A stretch of 18,550 nt of DNA from positions 1-18,550 of the forward strand of contig CAYUVK010000103.1 in NCBI GenBank assembly GCA_964448105.1. The letters are read 5' to 3'. A program made the translations under genes and the position numbers. The stretch comes from CAVQBP01 sp964448105. GTDB taxonomy: Bacteria > Bacteroidota > Ignavibacteria > Ignavibacteriales > Ignavibacteriaceae. Positions 6,540-13,440 of this stretch are shown here, one piece after another; position 1 is the first letter of the stretch, and each line of letters begins with the position of its first letter. The notes under the pieces are model-generated. The model made no database searches. It saw only the letters and a program-made list of their open reading frames with translations, and was not told where the DNA came from.

Positions 6540-7826
6540 TTGTTATTTCATCTTTTACATCCTAGAGAACAAATTGTTCGGATAATGAATAGAATATATA
6601 ATAATAAGATGACTACTCTCTCCGGGGGCAATTTATCCATAAAAGATCATAACGGGGATATATGGATAACTCCTGCAGGTATTGATAAAGGAAAATTAAC
6701 TCCTAATGATATCATGTGTGTTAAAACCAATGGCGATATTATTGGTCAACATAAACCATCTTCAGAATTTCCTTTTCACGTTTCAATTTATAAAAAAAGA
6801 CCGGATATAAAAGCAATTGTTCATGCACATCCGCCGGCATTAGTATCTTTTAGTATTGTGCGTAGAATACCGGATACCAATATAATTCCACAGGCAAAAC
6901 GAGTGTGTGGAAAAGTAGGATACGCACCTTATGCACTGCCTGGTAGCGATGAATTAGGTGAAAATATTGCTGAAACATTTGAGCTGGGATATAATGTTGT
7001 TTTACTTGAAAATCATGGAGTTGCTGTAGGCGGAACCGATTTATTAAATGCTTTTCATCGGCTTGAAACTTTAGAGTTTTGTGCAAGGACAATAATTCAA
7101 GCAAAAAGAGTTGGAGACTTTATAACTTTAACCGAAGAACAAATTTCTTTTTTTGATCATCGTCAAAATGATTTACCTGAATTTGAATTAACCGAGCATA
7201 GCAGCCTGGAAAGAGAAATTAGAAGTCAAATAGTTGATATTGTCCATCGATCTTGCGATAGAAATCTGATGATAAGTACTGAAGGTGTCGCATCGATGCG
7301 TTATGACGGTAATAATTTTCTCATTACACCTTCCGGATTAGGAAGACGAAGTATTGATATCGAAGATATAGTAATGATTAAAGATGGTAAAAAAGAAAAA
7401 GGTAAAAATCCTAGCCGTTCAGTTTTGTTGCACCAGGCTATTTATAGCCATAATCTCCAAATAAATTCTATTATTACAGCACAATCTCCGAGTGTAACTG
7501 CTTATGCTATTTCTAAAAATTATTTTGAAACACGGACTATTCCCGAAAGTTATGTTGTCTTAAGAGATATTCCCAAAATTGAATTTGGAGCCCAATATAA
7601 TAATCCGGAAAAAATCGCAGAGACTTTTTCAAATAGAATTCATGTAATACTAATTCAAAATGATTGTTTGCTTACAACAGGTAAAAATATTCTTGAAGCA
7701 TTTGATAGGTTGGAAGTTGCGGAATTTAGTGCTAACTCACTTATAACATCAAAAATAATTGGTGAATGTATAAAAATTGATGACAATCAGATTGAAGAAT
7801 TAAACCAAAAGTTTTCCCTTTCATAA
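6540..7826 (+). CDS. Tandem class II aldolase: active N-terminal rhamnulose-1-phosphate aldolase-like domain plus degenerate second domain
   Basis: The 428-residue product holds two class II aldolase/adducin folds. Domain 1 (about 7-195) has STSG-like TLSGGNLS (26-33), TPAGIDKGKL, the acidic residue Glu76 (PSSEFPFH), zinc ligands His95 and His97 (VHAHPP) and His159 (ENHG), matching Glu73, His92, His94 and His155 of E. coli FucA. It would split L-rhamnulose 1-phosphate into dihydroxyacetone phosphate and lactaldehyde. Domain 2 (about 222-412) aligns throughout, but the same positions are Ser294, Thr313, Gln315 and Asp375, so it should not bind zinc or catalyse. Single-domain aldolases are about 210-275 residues. 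The start is TTG: the domain begins before the first internal ATG (codon 16), and a purine-rich aaaggg lies about ten bases upstream. The strict aldolase substrate (rhamnulose or fuculose phosphate) is inferred from the operon. Confidence 0.85.
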   Translation: MLFHLLHPREQIVRIMNRIYNNKMTTLSGGNLSIKDHNGDIWITPAGIDKGKLTPNDIMCVKTNGDIIGQHKPSSEFPFHVSIYKKRPDIKAIVHAHPPALVSFSIVRRIPDTNIIPQAKRVCGKVGYAPYALPGSDELGENIAETFELGYNVVLLENHGVAVGGTDLLNAFHRLETLEFCARTIIQAKRVGDFITLTEEQISFFDHRQNDLPEFELTEHSSLEREIRSQIVDIVHRSCDRNLMISTEGVASMRYDGNNFLITPSGLGRRSIDIEDIVMIKDGKKEKGKNPSRSVLLHQAIYSHNLQINSIITAQSPSVTAYAISKNYFETRTIPESYVVLRDIPKIEFGAQYNNPEKIAETFSNRIHVILIQNDCLLTTGKNILEAFDRLEVAEFSANSLITSKIIGECIKIDDNQIEELNQKFSLS

Positions 7827-7851
7827 ATACAATAAATCAAATCAGTTAGTA

Positions 7852-7874
7852 AAATCAAATTATCCATTTGATTT
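7852..7874. other. Short AT-rich hairpin between aldolase and lyase genes
   Basis: AAATCAAAT, a five-base loop, and its exact complement ATTTGATTT form a 9-bp stem about 25 bp after the aldolase stop. It is AT-rich and no T-run follows, so it is a poor intrinsic terminator. It may slow decay of the upstream transcript or mark the boundary between the catabolic and secreted-enzyme halves of the locus. Confidence 0.3.
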
Positions 7875-7928
7875 AATAAAACTTGCAAATTAATAACAAA
7901 TCCAACATCCATAAAACAAATAAATAAA

Positions 7929-9581
7929 ATGATAAAATTGATAGTTTATACTTTCGTTATTTTTATAATTTTAAATACTGCTGTTTTTTCGCAAATTTAT
8001 GTTGCTCCTGATGGGAATGATACTACAAATACCGGAACTATTGACAGTCCATATTGGTCAGTGCAAAAAGCGCAATCGGTTGCGTCGGCAGGCGATACGG
8101 TTTATATACGAGGAGGAGAATACAAAATTACTGAAAGCGGCATATCCAATGACGATGGAACTTTTGCCAGTGTCACCTATCTTAATAAAAGCGGTAAAGC
8201 TGGTAATTTGATAAATTATTTTGCCTATCCTGGTGAAAAACCCGTTTTTAATCTGACTGCTGTTAAACCTTCTGGAAGAAGAGTCGTTGGATTTAGGATT
8301 GCTTGTAGCTACATTCATTTAAAAGGTATTGAAATAACCGGCGTACAGGTTACAATAACCACACACACAGAATCTTACTGTATTTATAGCAATGGAAATT
8401 ATAATAATAATATATTTGAACAAATTAGTATGCATGATAATGTAGGTACAGGTTTACGTTATTATAAAGGCGGTGGTAATTTATTTTTGAATTGTGATTC
8501 ATATAGAAACTGGGACAATGTTTCTGAAAATAAACTTGGTGGCAATACCGACGGATTCGGCTGTCATCCGAACACTAGCGGTACGGGTAATGTTTTTAGA
8601 GGGTGCCGTGCCTGGTTTAATAGTGATGATGGTTTTGATATTATTAGATCAGGTGCCGCCGTTGTATTTGATAGCTGCTGGTCATTCTATAATGGCTATT
8701 CAACTTCTTTCCAAAAATTGGGTGACGGTAATGGATTTAAAGCCGGTGGATATGCATATGATCCTGCTAGTAAAATCCCAAATCCTGTCCCGAGAAATAC
8801 AATTGAATTTTGCATAGCAGTTGGAAATAAAGAAAATGGTTTTTATTCAAACCATCATTTAAATGGAAATTACTGGTATAATAATACTGCTTACAAAAAT
8901 AATATTAATTTCAATATGGTTAATCGTGAAAGCCCGCAGGCTGATAGTAGTATATGGGAATATGGTTATAATCATGTACTAATGAATAATTTAAGTTATA
9001 AAGCAATAAGTTCTGATACAGCATATATAGATACTACACAAAATACACTATCTCATAACTCTTTTGATTTGGGTTTAAATATTACTGATGCAGATTTTGT
9101 TAGTCTTAATGAATCTCAGTTAACTGCACCAAGAAAACCAGATGGCAGTTTGCCGGATATTGATTTTCTAAGACCTGCTCCGGGAAGTGACTTAATTGAT
9201 GCCGGAGTTGATATTGGTTTTGATTTCTTTGGTAAAGCTCCGGATCTAGGTGCTCTTGAAACCAATTACCCTACGGACATCAAATCTATTGAAACTACTA
9301 AACCCGATGATATTCATTTATATCAGAATTATCCGAATCCTTTTAATCCTGTTACAATAATAAAATACTCAATACCGGAAAGATCTAATGTCTCATTAAC
9401 TGTCTATGATATTTTGGGCAGCAAGGTAACCACTTTGATTAACCAACAGCAAAATGCAGGCAGCTATAAAGTAAACTTTAATCCATCTTTAATAAACGGC
9501 GGGTTAAGTTCGGGTATATATTTTTATACTTTAAAAACGGATGCTACATTAATAACCAAGAAGCTTATTTATTTAAAATAA
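7929..9581 (+). CDS. Secreted PL9-type polysaccharide lyase with T9SS sorting domain
   Basis: This 550-residue protein starts with a hydrophobic signal peptide (about 1-21, cut near VFSQ). It then has a right-handed parallel beta-helix beginning YVAPDGNDT and AGDTVYIRGGEYK, typical of PL9 lyases. The calcium and catalytic residues of Dickeya Pel9A (Asp209, Asp233, Asp234, Asp237, Lys273) have clear counterparts: Asp208 (GNTDGFG), Asp233/Asp234/Asp237 (NSDDGFD) and Lys271 (GNGFKAGG). The likely reaction is beta-elimination of a uronate-containing polymer such as pectate or rhamnogalacturonan. Residues about 463-550, with YQNYPNPFNPVTIIKYSIP, SLTVYDILG and SSGIYFYTL, are a T9SS type A sorting domain, so the enzyme is exported across the outer membrane. 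The adjacent rhaM and rhamnose catabolic genes favour a rhamnose-containing substrate. PL9 activities vary, so the exact substrate is open. Confidence 0.85.
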   Translation: MIKLIVYTFVIFIILNTAVFSQIYVAPDGNDTTNTGTIDSPYWSVQKAQSVASAGDTVYIRGGEYKITESGISNDDGTFASVTYLNKSGKAGNLINYFAYPGEKPVFNLTAVKPSGRRVVGFRIACSYIHLKGIEITGVQVTITTHTESYCIYSNGNYNNNIFEQISMHDNVGTGLRYYKGGGNLFLNCDSYRNWDNVSENKLGGNTDGFGCHPNTSGTGNVFRGCRAWFNSDDGFDIIRSGAAVVFDSCWSFYNGYSTSFQKLGDGNGFKAGGYAYDPASKIPNPVPRNTIEFCIAVGNKENGFYSNHHLNGNYWYNNTAYKNNINFNMVNRESPQADSSIWEYGYNHVLMNNLSYKAISSDTAYIDTTQNTLSHNSFDLGLNITDADFVSLNESQLTAPRKPDGSLPDIDFLRPAPGSDLIDAGVDIGFDFFGKAPDLGALETNYPTDIKSIETTKPDDIHLYQNYPNPFNPVTIIKYSIPERSNVSLTVYDILGSKVTTLINQQQNAGSYKVNFNPSLINGGLSSGIYFYTLKTDATLITKKLIYLK

Positions 9582-9646
9582 GGAAAATCTTACAGGGGTA
9601 AAATTATCATATTGTTCTGCAGTAAGTAAACAGAGGTATATAGGAA

Positions 9647-9967
9647 ATGAGAATCGCTTTTAAAATGAAATTATTTGAAGGAAATGCTGAAGAATACAAA
9701 AAACGGCATAATCCAATTTGGTCCGAATTGAAAGAAGTTTTAATAAATCACGGAGTTACAAGTTATTCCATTTTCTTAGATAAAGATACAAATGATTTAT
9801 TCGGATATGCTGAAATTGAAGATCAGAAAAAATGGGAAGAAATTGCAAATACAGATGTATGCCGGAAATGGTGGGATTATATGGCTCCGCTTATGGAAGT
9901 TAATGTAGATAAAAGCCCGATATCAAAAGATTTAATAGAAGTTTTTCATATCGAAAAAAATAACTAA
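9647..9967 (+). CDS. rhaM: L-rhamnose mutarotase
   Basis: This 106-residue protein matches RhaM in length and sequence. It would interconvert the alpha and beta anomers of L-rhamnose so that the isomerase receives its preferred form. Visible landmarks are MRIAFKMKLFEGNAEEYKKR followed by HNPIW, the strand SYSIFLDKDTNDLFGYAEIE, TDVCRKWWDYMAPLM, and the C-terminal strand LIEVFHIE. Tyr17 and His21 correspond to Tyr18 and His22 of E. coli RhaM. A short agg lies before the start, and the downstream gene follows after 47 bp. It sits among secreted glycan-degrading enzymes, not next to the isomerase, and is a different subgroup from the truncated mutarotase-like piece at 1683-1895. Confidence 0.93.
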   Translation: MRIAFKMKLFEGNAEEYKKRHNPIWSELKEVLINHGVTSYSIFLDKDTNDLFGYAEIEDQKKWEEIANTDVCRKWWDYMAPLMEVNVDKSPISKDLIEVFHIEKNN

Positions 9968-10014
9968 TTATAAGTTATAGATTGTTGTTAATAAAAAGGT
10001 TTTAAAAGGATAAA

Positions 10015-11457
10015 ATGAAAATTAAGTATGTTCATATTAATGTTCTATTCACGCTTCTGATGATATTTACATTTGGTATCTCTACTTTTGCTCAAATTCA
10101 TTTACCTTCATTTATTTCTGACAACATGGTGCTTCAGCAAGAATATGATGCTCCGCTTTGGGGTTGGGCAGATCCGGGAACTCATATTTCGATTTCACCA
10201 AGTTGGGGTAATACAAATTATCAAACCTCTGCAGATTATAATGGAGATTGGTTTGTAAAGATTACAACACCATCAGCAGGTGGTCCCTATTCAATAATTA
10301 TCAATAAAGATACTTTGAAAAATGTAATGATTGGTGAAGTCTGGGTTTGTTCCGGACAATCGAATATGCAATGGGCATTAAATCAGAGTGAAGATGCAGA
10401 TGAAGAAGTAAACAATGCGAATTATCCCGATATTAGATTATTTTACGCAGCAAGAGATAATGCAAGGTCTCCGAATAAAGATGTTTACGGGCAATGGGAT
10501 GAATGTACACCAAAAGTAGCAAGCACATTTAGTGCAGTTGCATATTACTTTGGCAGAGAATTATATAAAGAGCTTCATGTTCCTATCGGATTGCTTCATT
10601 TTAGCTGGGGAGGATCGACGGTACAAGCCTGGACAAATCCCGAAGTATTAAAAACAACTCCTGAAGGAAGATATTACCTGGAAAAATTTAAAGAAAAAAT
10701 AAAGAATACACCTCCTGGTGAACTTCCAAGAAATTATAGAGATCCCGGTGCAAATTTTTATGGATTGATAAAACCTTTAATTCCATATGGTATAAGAGGC
10801 GTAATTTGGTATCAGGGAGAAAATAATGTTTTCGAACACCAAATGTACAGAAATTCATTTGAGACAATGGTTAAAGACTGGCGTGATGAATGGGGAGAAG
10901 GAGATTTCCCATTTTATTTTGTTCAACTTGCTCCATATAATTATTCACAAAATCTCGTTGGGGCGGCTTTGCGGGATGCTCAAAGAAAATCATTAGATAT
11001 TCCAAACACCGGTATGGTTGTTACACTTGATATCGGTAATCCGGATAATATACATCCAAAAGATAAAAAAGATGTTGGTAAAAGGTTATCACTTTGGGCA
11101 TTAGCTAAAACTTACGGTAAAGAAAATATAGTTTATAGCGGTCCAATTTATAAATCAATGAAAATAGAAGACAACAAAATCAGAATAAGTTTTGATCATA
11201 TAGGAAGTGGTCTTTATTGCAAGGGAGATAAGCTTACATGTTTTACAATTGCAGGAAGTGATAAAATATTTCATCCGGCAAAAGCTGTAATAGATAATAA
11301 CACAATACTTGTTTCATCAGATGAAGTGAAAAATCCAATTACCGTTAGGTTTGCCTTTGGAAATAACGATGAACCAAACTTATTCAATAAAGAAGGTTTG
11401 CCGGCATCTACTTTTAGAACAGATGACTGGGAAATTATTATTTCTCCTAAACAATGA
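10015..11457 (+). CDS. Secreted SASA-type carbohydrate acetylesterase (sialate O-acetylesterase family)
   Basis: This 480-residue protein has a signal peptide (about 1-27, ending STFAQ) and the sialate O-acetylesterase (SASA/DUF303) layout. An N-terminal beta domain (PSFISDNMVLQQEYDAPLWG, then WADPG and SIIINKDTLKNVMIGEVWV) is followed by the catalytic domain with the nucleophile Ser116 in CSGQSNMQW, SWGGSTVQAW (197-206), WYQGENN (265-271) and the catalytic His347 in NIHPKD. In polysaccharide loci such enzymes usually remove O-acetyl groups from plant or algal glycans; sialic acid is not implied. Being next to a PL9 lyase, it is likely to deacetylate the rhamnose-containing polymer before or after lyase cutting. 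The start is supported by aaaagga six bases upstream. No T9SS tail is present, so it is probably periplasmic. Confidence 0.87.
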   Translation: MKIKYVHINVLFTLLMIFTFGISTFAQIHLPSFISDNMVLQQEYDAPLWGWADPGTHISISPSWGNTNYQTSADYNGDWFVKITTPSAGGPYSIIINKDTLKNVMIGEVWVCSGQSNMQWALNQSEDADEEVNNANYPDIRLFYAARDNARSPNKDVYGQWDECTPKVASTFSAVAYYFGRELYKELHVPIGLLHFSWGGSTVQAWTNPEVLKTTPEGRYYLEKFKEKIKNTPPGELPRNYRDPGANFYGLIKPLIPYGIRGVIWYQGENNVFEHQMYRNSFETMVKDWRDEWGEGDFPFYFVQLAPYNYSQNLVGAALRDAQRKSLDIPNTGMVVTLDIGNPDNIHPKDKKDVGKRLSLWALAKTYGKENIVYSGPIYKSMKIEDNKIRISFDHIGSGLYCKGDKLTCFTIAGSDKIFHPAKAVIDNNTILVSSDEVKNPITVRFAFGNNDEPNLFNKEGLPASTFRTDDWEIIISPKQ

Positions 11458-11494
11458 TTTTTTATATTAAAAATGTTTAGAGTAAGATTAAAAG

Positions 11495-12883
11495 ATGTCT
11501 GAATTTTCGAAAAAGTTACTTAGAAGAATACAAATTTTTATAATTGGCATACCTTTCCTGTTCCTTATTAATTGTAATCAAGTAGCAAATGATCATAGCA
11601 AAAGTTCCAAACCAAATATAGTACTGTTTGTTGCAGATGATGCTGGGTGGCACGATGTAGGTTACCACGGCTCAGAAATAAATACTCCGAATATTGATAA
11701 ATTAGCTGAAGCCGGTGTTGAATTAAATCAGTTTTATGTTTATCCGACATGTTCTCCAAGTAGAGCTGCACTTTTAACCGGGAAATATGCCAGTCGATTT
11801 GGAATTGGCGAACCTATTGCAATGAGAAGTAAACAGGTACTGCCAACAAACGTCGAAACACTGCCTGAGGCTTTGAAACAAAAAGGCTATCAAACAGCGA
11901 TTACCGGAAAATGGCATTTAGGTTTGAATCTCGAAAGTGGTCCAAGCCACTATGGATTTGATTATACTTATGGCTATCTCCATGGTCAAATTGATCAGTA
12001 TACTCACAGATATAAAAATGGAGACAGAACCTGGTATAGAAATGACAAATTTATTGATGAGAAAGGTCATGCAACTGATTTAATTACAAATGAAGTAATT
12101 AAGTATATAACTAAAATAAGAGAAAAATCTAAACCTTTTTTTATTTATATCCCTTATAGTGTTCCGCATTATCCGCTTCAAGAAGAAGAAAAGTGGGTTA
12201 AACCTTATAAGGATATAAATGATGTTAACTCAAGGAAATTGTTTGATGCTTCAATGACTCATATGGATTATTCTATAGGTGAAATTATCCAAACGTTGAA
12301 AGATGAAAAATTATTGGATAACACTATAATAATATTTATAAGTGACAATGGCGGTCAAGAAAGTTGGTATCCTGAGAAGGAATCCAAAATTAAATTGTAT
12401 GATGGAAAATTTGGTCCATATCCTAGATTAGGAGATAATTCGCCCTTAAAGGGTTTTAAAGCAGAATTATATGAAGGCGGAATAAGAGTTCCTGCTGTCA
12501 TATATTGGAAAGATCATTTAAATCATAATAAAGTTGAACAGTTAATAAAAATAACTGATTTATTTCCAACACTAACAACAGTTGTTGACAGTTCTCTTAT
12601 TCAGGGTTTAAATTTAGATGGTGAAAATATGTGGAATTTTATCTCAAATGAAAAGAATGTAAAAGAAGAACGGGAACTTTATTTAAGAATACCGGATCAA
12701 TTTGCCTTGAGAAAGGGGGATTGGAAATTAATTCATTTCGGAAATACACTTAATGAAGGCAGGGATGAACTATTTAATCTTACAAATGATCCAAATGAAA
12801 TGAAAAATGTTGTTAAGGATTATCCTAAAGTTAGAAATGAATTGTTCAAAAAACTTGAAAATCAAATTAAATTTGATCCGTGA
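11495..12883 (+). CDS. Formylglycine-dependent sulfatase (S1 family)
   Basis: This 462-residue arylsulfatase-like hydrolase has a short charged N-terminus, a hydrophobic leader (14-26) and a possible lipobox ending at Cys27 (FLFLINC). Catalytic-domain motifs are metal ligands Asp48-Asp49 (VADDAGW), the formylglycine site Cys86 in CSPSR with LLTGKY following, GKWHLG (Lys139, His141), VPH (His225), SDNGG (Asp284, Asn285) and PLKGFKAELYEGGIRVP (Lys319). A Cys-type site needs conversion to formylglycine by a maturase encoded elsewhere. It would release sulfate from a sulfated sugar, most plausibly a component of the polymer attacked by the neighbouring lyase and esterase. The lipobox has Asn at -1, less usual than Gly, Ala or Ser, so anchoring is uncertain. 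The gene ends the compact run; a 557-bp noncoding stretch follows. Confidence 0.88.
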   Translation: MSEFSKKLLRRIQIFIIGIPFLFLINCNQVANDHSKSSKPNIVLFVADDAGWHDVGYHGSEINTPNIDKLAEAGVELNQFYVYPTCSPSRAALLTGKYASRFGIGEPIAMRSKQVLPTNVETLPEALKQKGYQTAITGKWHLGLNLESGPSHYGFDYTYGYLHGQIDQYTHRYKNGDRTWYRNDKFIDEKGHATDLITNEVIKYITKIREKSKPFFIYIPYSVPHYPLQEEEKWVKPYKDINDVNSRKLFDASMTHMDYSIGEIIQTLKDEKLLDNTIIIFISDNGGQESWYPEKESKIKLYDGKFGPYPRLGDNSPLKGFKAELYEGGIRVPAVIYWKDHLNHNKVEQLIKITDLFPTLTTVVDSSLIQGLNLDGENMWNFISNEKNVKEERELYLRIPDQFALRKGDWKLIHFGNTLNEGRDELFNLTNDPNEMKNVVKDYPKVRNELFKKLENQIKFDP

Positions 12884-13044
12884 TTTTAATTTGGAAAATT
12901 ATTAATACAATTTGAGCAAGATATTTCTTTTAAACCACTAGCTAATATTTTGATGAAAAGTCAGCAGACAGATTTGTTTTAAGGTTTGGATTTAAAATTT
13001 AATAAGAAAAAATCTGCCCAAAATTAGTTGGATTTAAAAAATAC

Positions 13045-13073
13045 TTGACATTACTTTAAATTTATGATAATTT
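13045..13073 (+). promoter_or_regulatory. Possible sigma70-like promoter
   Basis: TTGACA at 13045-13050 is followed by a 17-base spacer and TAATTT at 13068-13073. The -35 box is perfect and the spacing ideal, while the -10 box is a weak match. If used, it would give a leader of roughly 360 bases before the TonB receptor start, passing through the hairpin and both repeats. Some Bacteroidota use a different promoter consensus, so usage here is uncertain. Confidence 0.35.
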
Positions 13074-13173
13074 TCATTAAATGGGTTAGTAACTATAGTT
13101 TTGTTGTAAGTTTATTTCGTTAGTAAACTAAACTATTAAATAAAAATAATTTTCCTCTAAAAAAATAAATTTT

Positions 13174-13233
13174 TTATCTATTCAAACTTTTAATTAATTC
13201 TGGAATTAAAATGAAATAATAGATAATTTTTTT
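13174..13233 (+). terminator. Nested AT-rich hairpin with T-run, possible attenuator
   Basis: An outer stem TTATCTATT (13174-13182) pairs with AATAGATAA (13218-13226). Inside it TTTTAATT (13188-13195) pairs with AATTAAAA (13204-13211) around an eight-base loop, leaving a small internal bulge. Seven T follow at 13227-13233. Hairpin plus T-run is the form of an intrinsic terminator, but the stem is almost free of G-C pairs. It could be an attenuator in the receptor leader or the end of transcription from upstream. Confidence 0.3.
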
Positions 13234-13241
13234 ACTCAAAT

Positions 13242-13269
13242 ACTCAAACGTTTTCGTAAAGTTTTAATA
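13242..13269. promoter_or_regulatory. Operator-like site, copy 1 (matches rhaI palindrome core)
   Basis: The sequence ACTCAAACGTTTTCGTAAAG lines up without gaps with ACTCAAAGGTTTTCGAAAAC in the palindrome at 2206-2225, with the CG step at 13255-13256 in the same place. The left half is nearly identical and the right half is degenerate, as in many natural LacI-family sites. Regulation by the LacI protein encoded at 5294 is inference. Confidence 0.42.
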
Positions 13270-13320
13270 ATTGTTCAAAGAGTTTTTCTAAAAAATAAAT
13301 TAGTCCAAGATAATTCAAAT

Positions 13321-13348
13321 ACTCAATTGTTTTCGTATAATTTAGTAA
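13321..13348. promoter_or_regulatory. Operator-like site, copy 2
   Basis: ACTCAATTGTTTTCGTATAA aligns without gaps to the same core, with its CG step at 13334-13335. It sits 79 bp after copy 1, close to 7.5 helical turns. Its right half departs further from the palindrome, so it may be a weaker site or the product of repeat decay. Confidence 0.35.
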
Positions 13349-13440
13349 TTGTTCAAAGAATGTCCTCTTAAAATATAAGTTTGTTGAAGATAATCTAATT
13401 AAGCCATAAATAATTCTTAAACAAAAATGGAATTAAAGTT

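Larger units (their letters stand above)
13236..13394. repeat. Two imperfect ~79-bp tandem direct repeats
   Basis: Copy 1 runs from about 13236 to 13314 and copy 2 from 13315 to 13394. Both begin TCAAATACTCAA and share GTTTTCGTA, AATTGTTCAAAGA and AAGATAAT in the same order and spacing, with substitutions and one or two small indels between. Both contain an operator-like core. The repeats end about 46 bp before the TonB receptor start, which suggests duplicated regulatory sites kept by selection or a recent local duplication. Confidence 0.65.
12884..13440. other. Long AT-rich leader upstream of the TonB receptor
   Basis: The 557 bp hold no gene. A possible sigma70-like promoter lies at 13045-13073, a nested hairpin followed by seven T at 13174-13233, and two imperfect ~79-bp tandem copies at 13236-13394, each with an operator-like core. 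The sequence is more AT-rich than the genes on either side. The layout suggests a regulated leader for the receptor gene. Confidence 0.6.

Noticed and set aside
7852..7874. Hairpin after the aldolase gene as an intrinsic terminator
   Set aside because: The stem is only 9 bp and AT-rich, and the following bases are A-rich with no T-run on the + strand.
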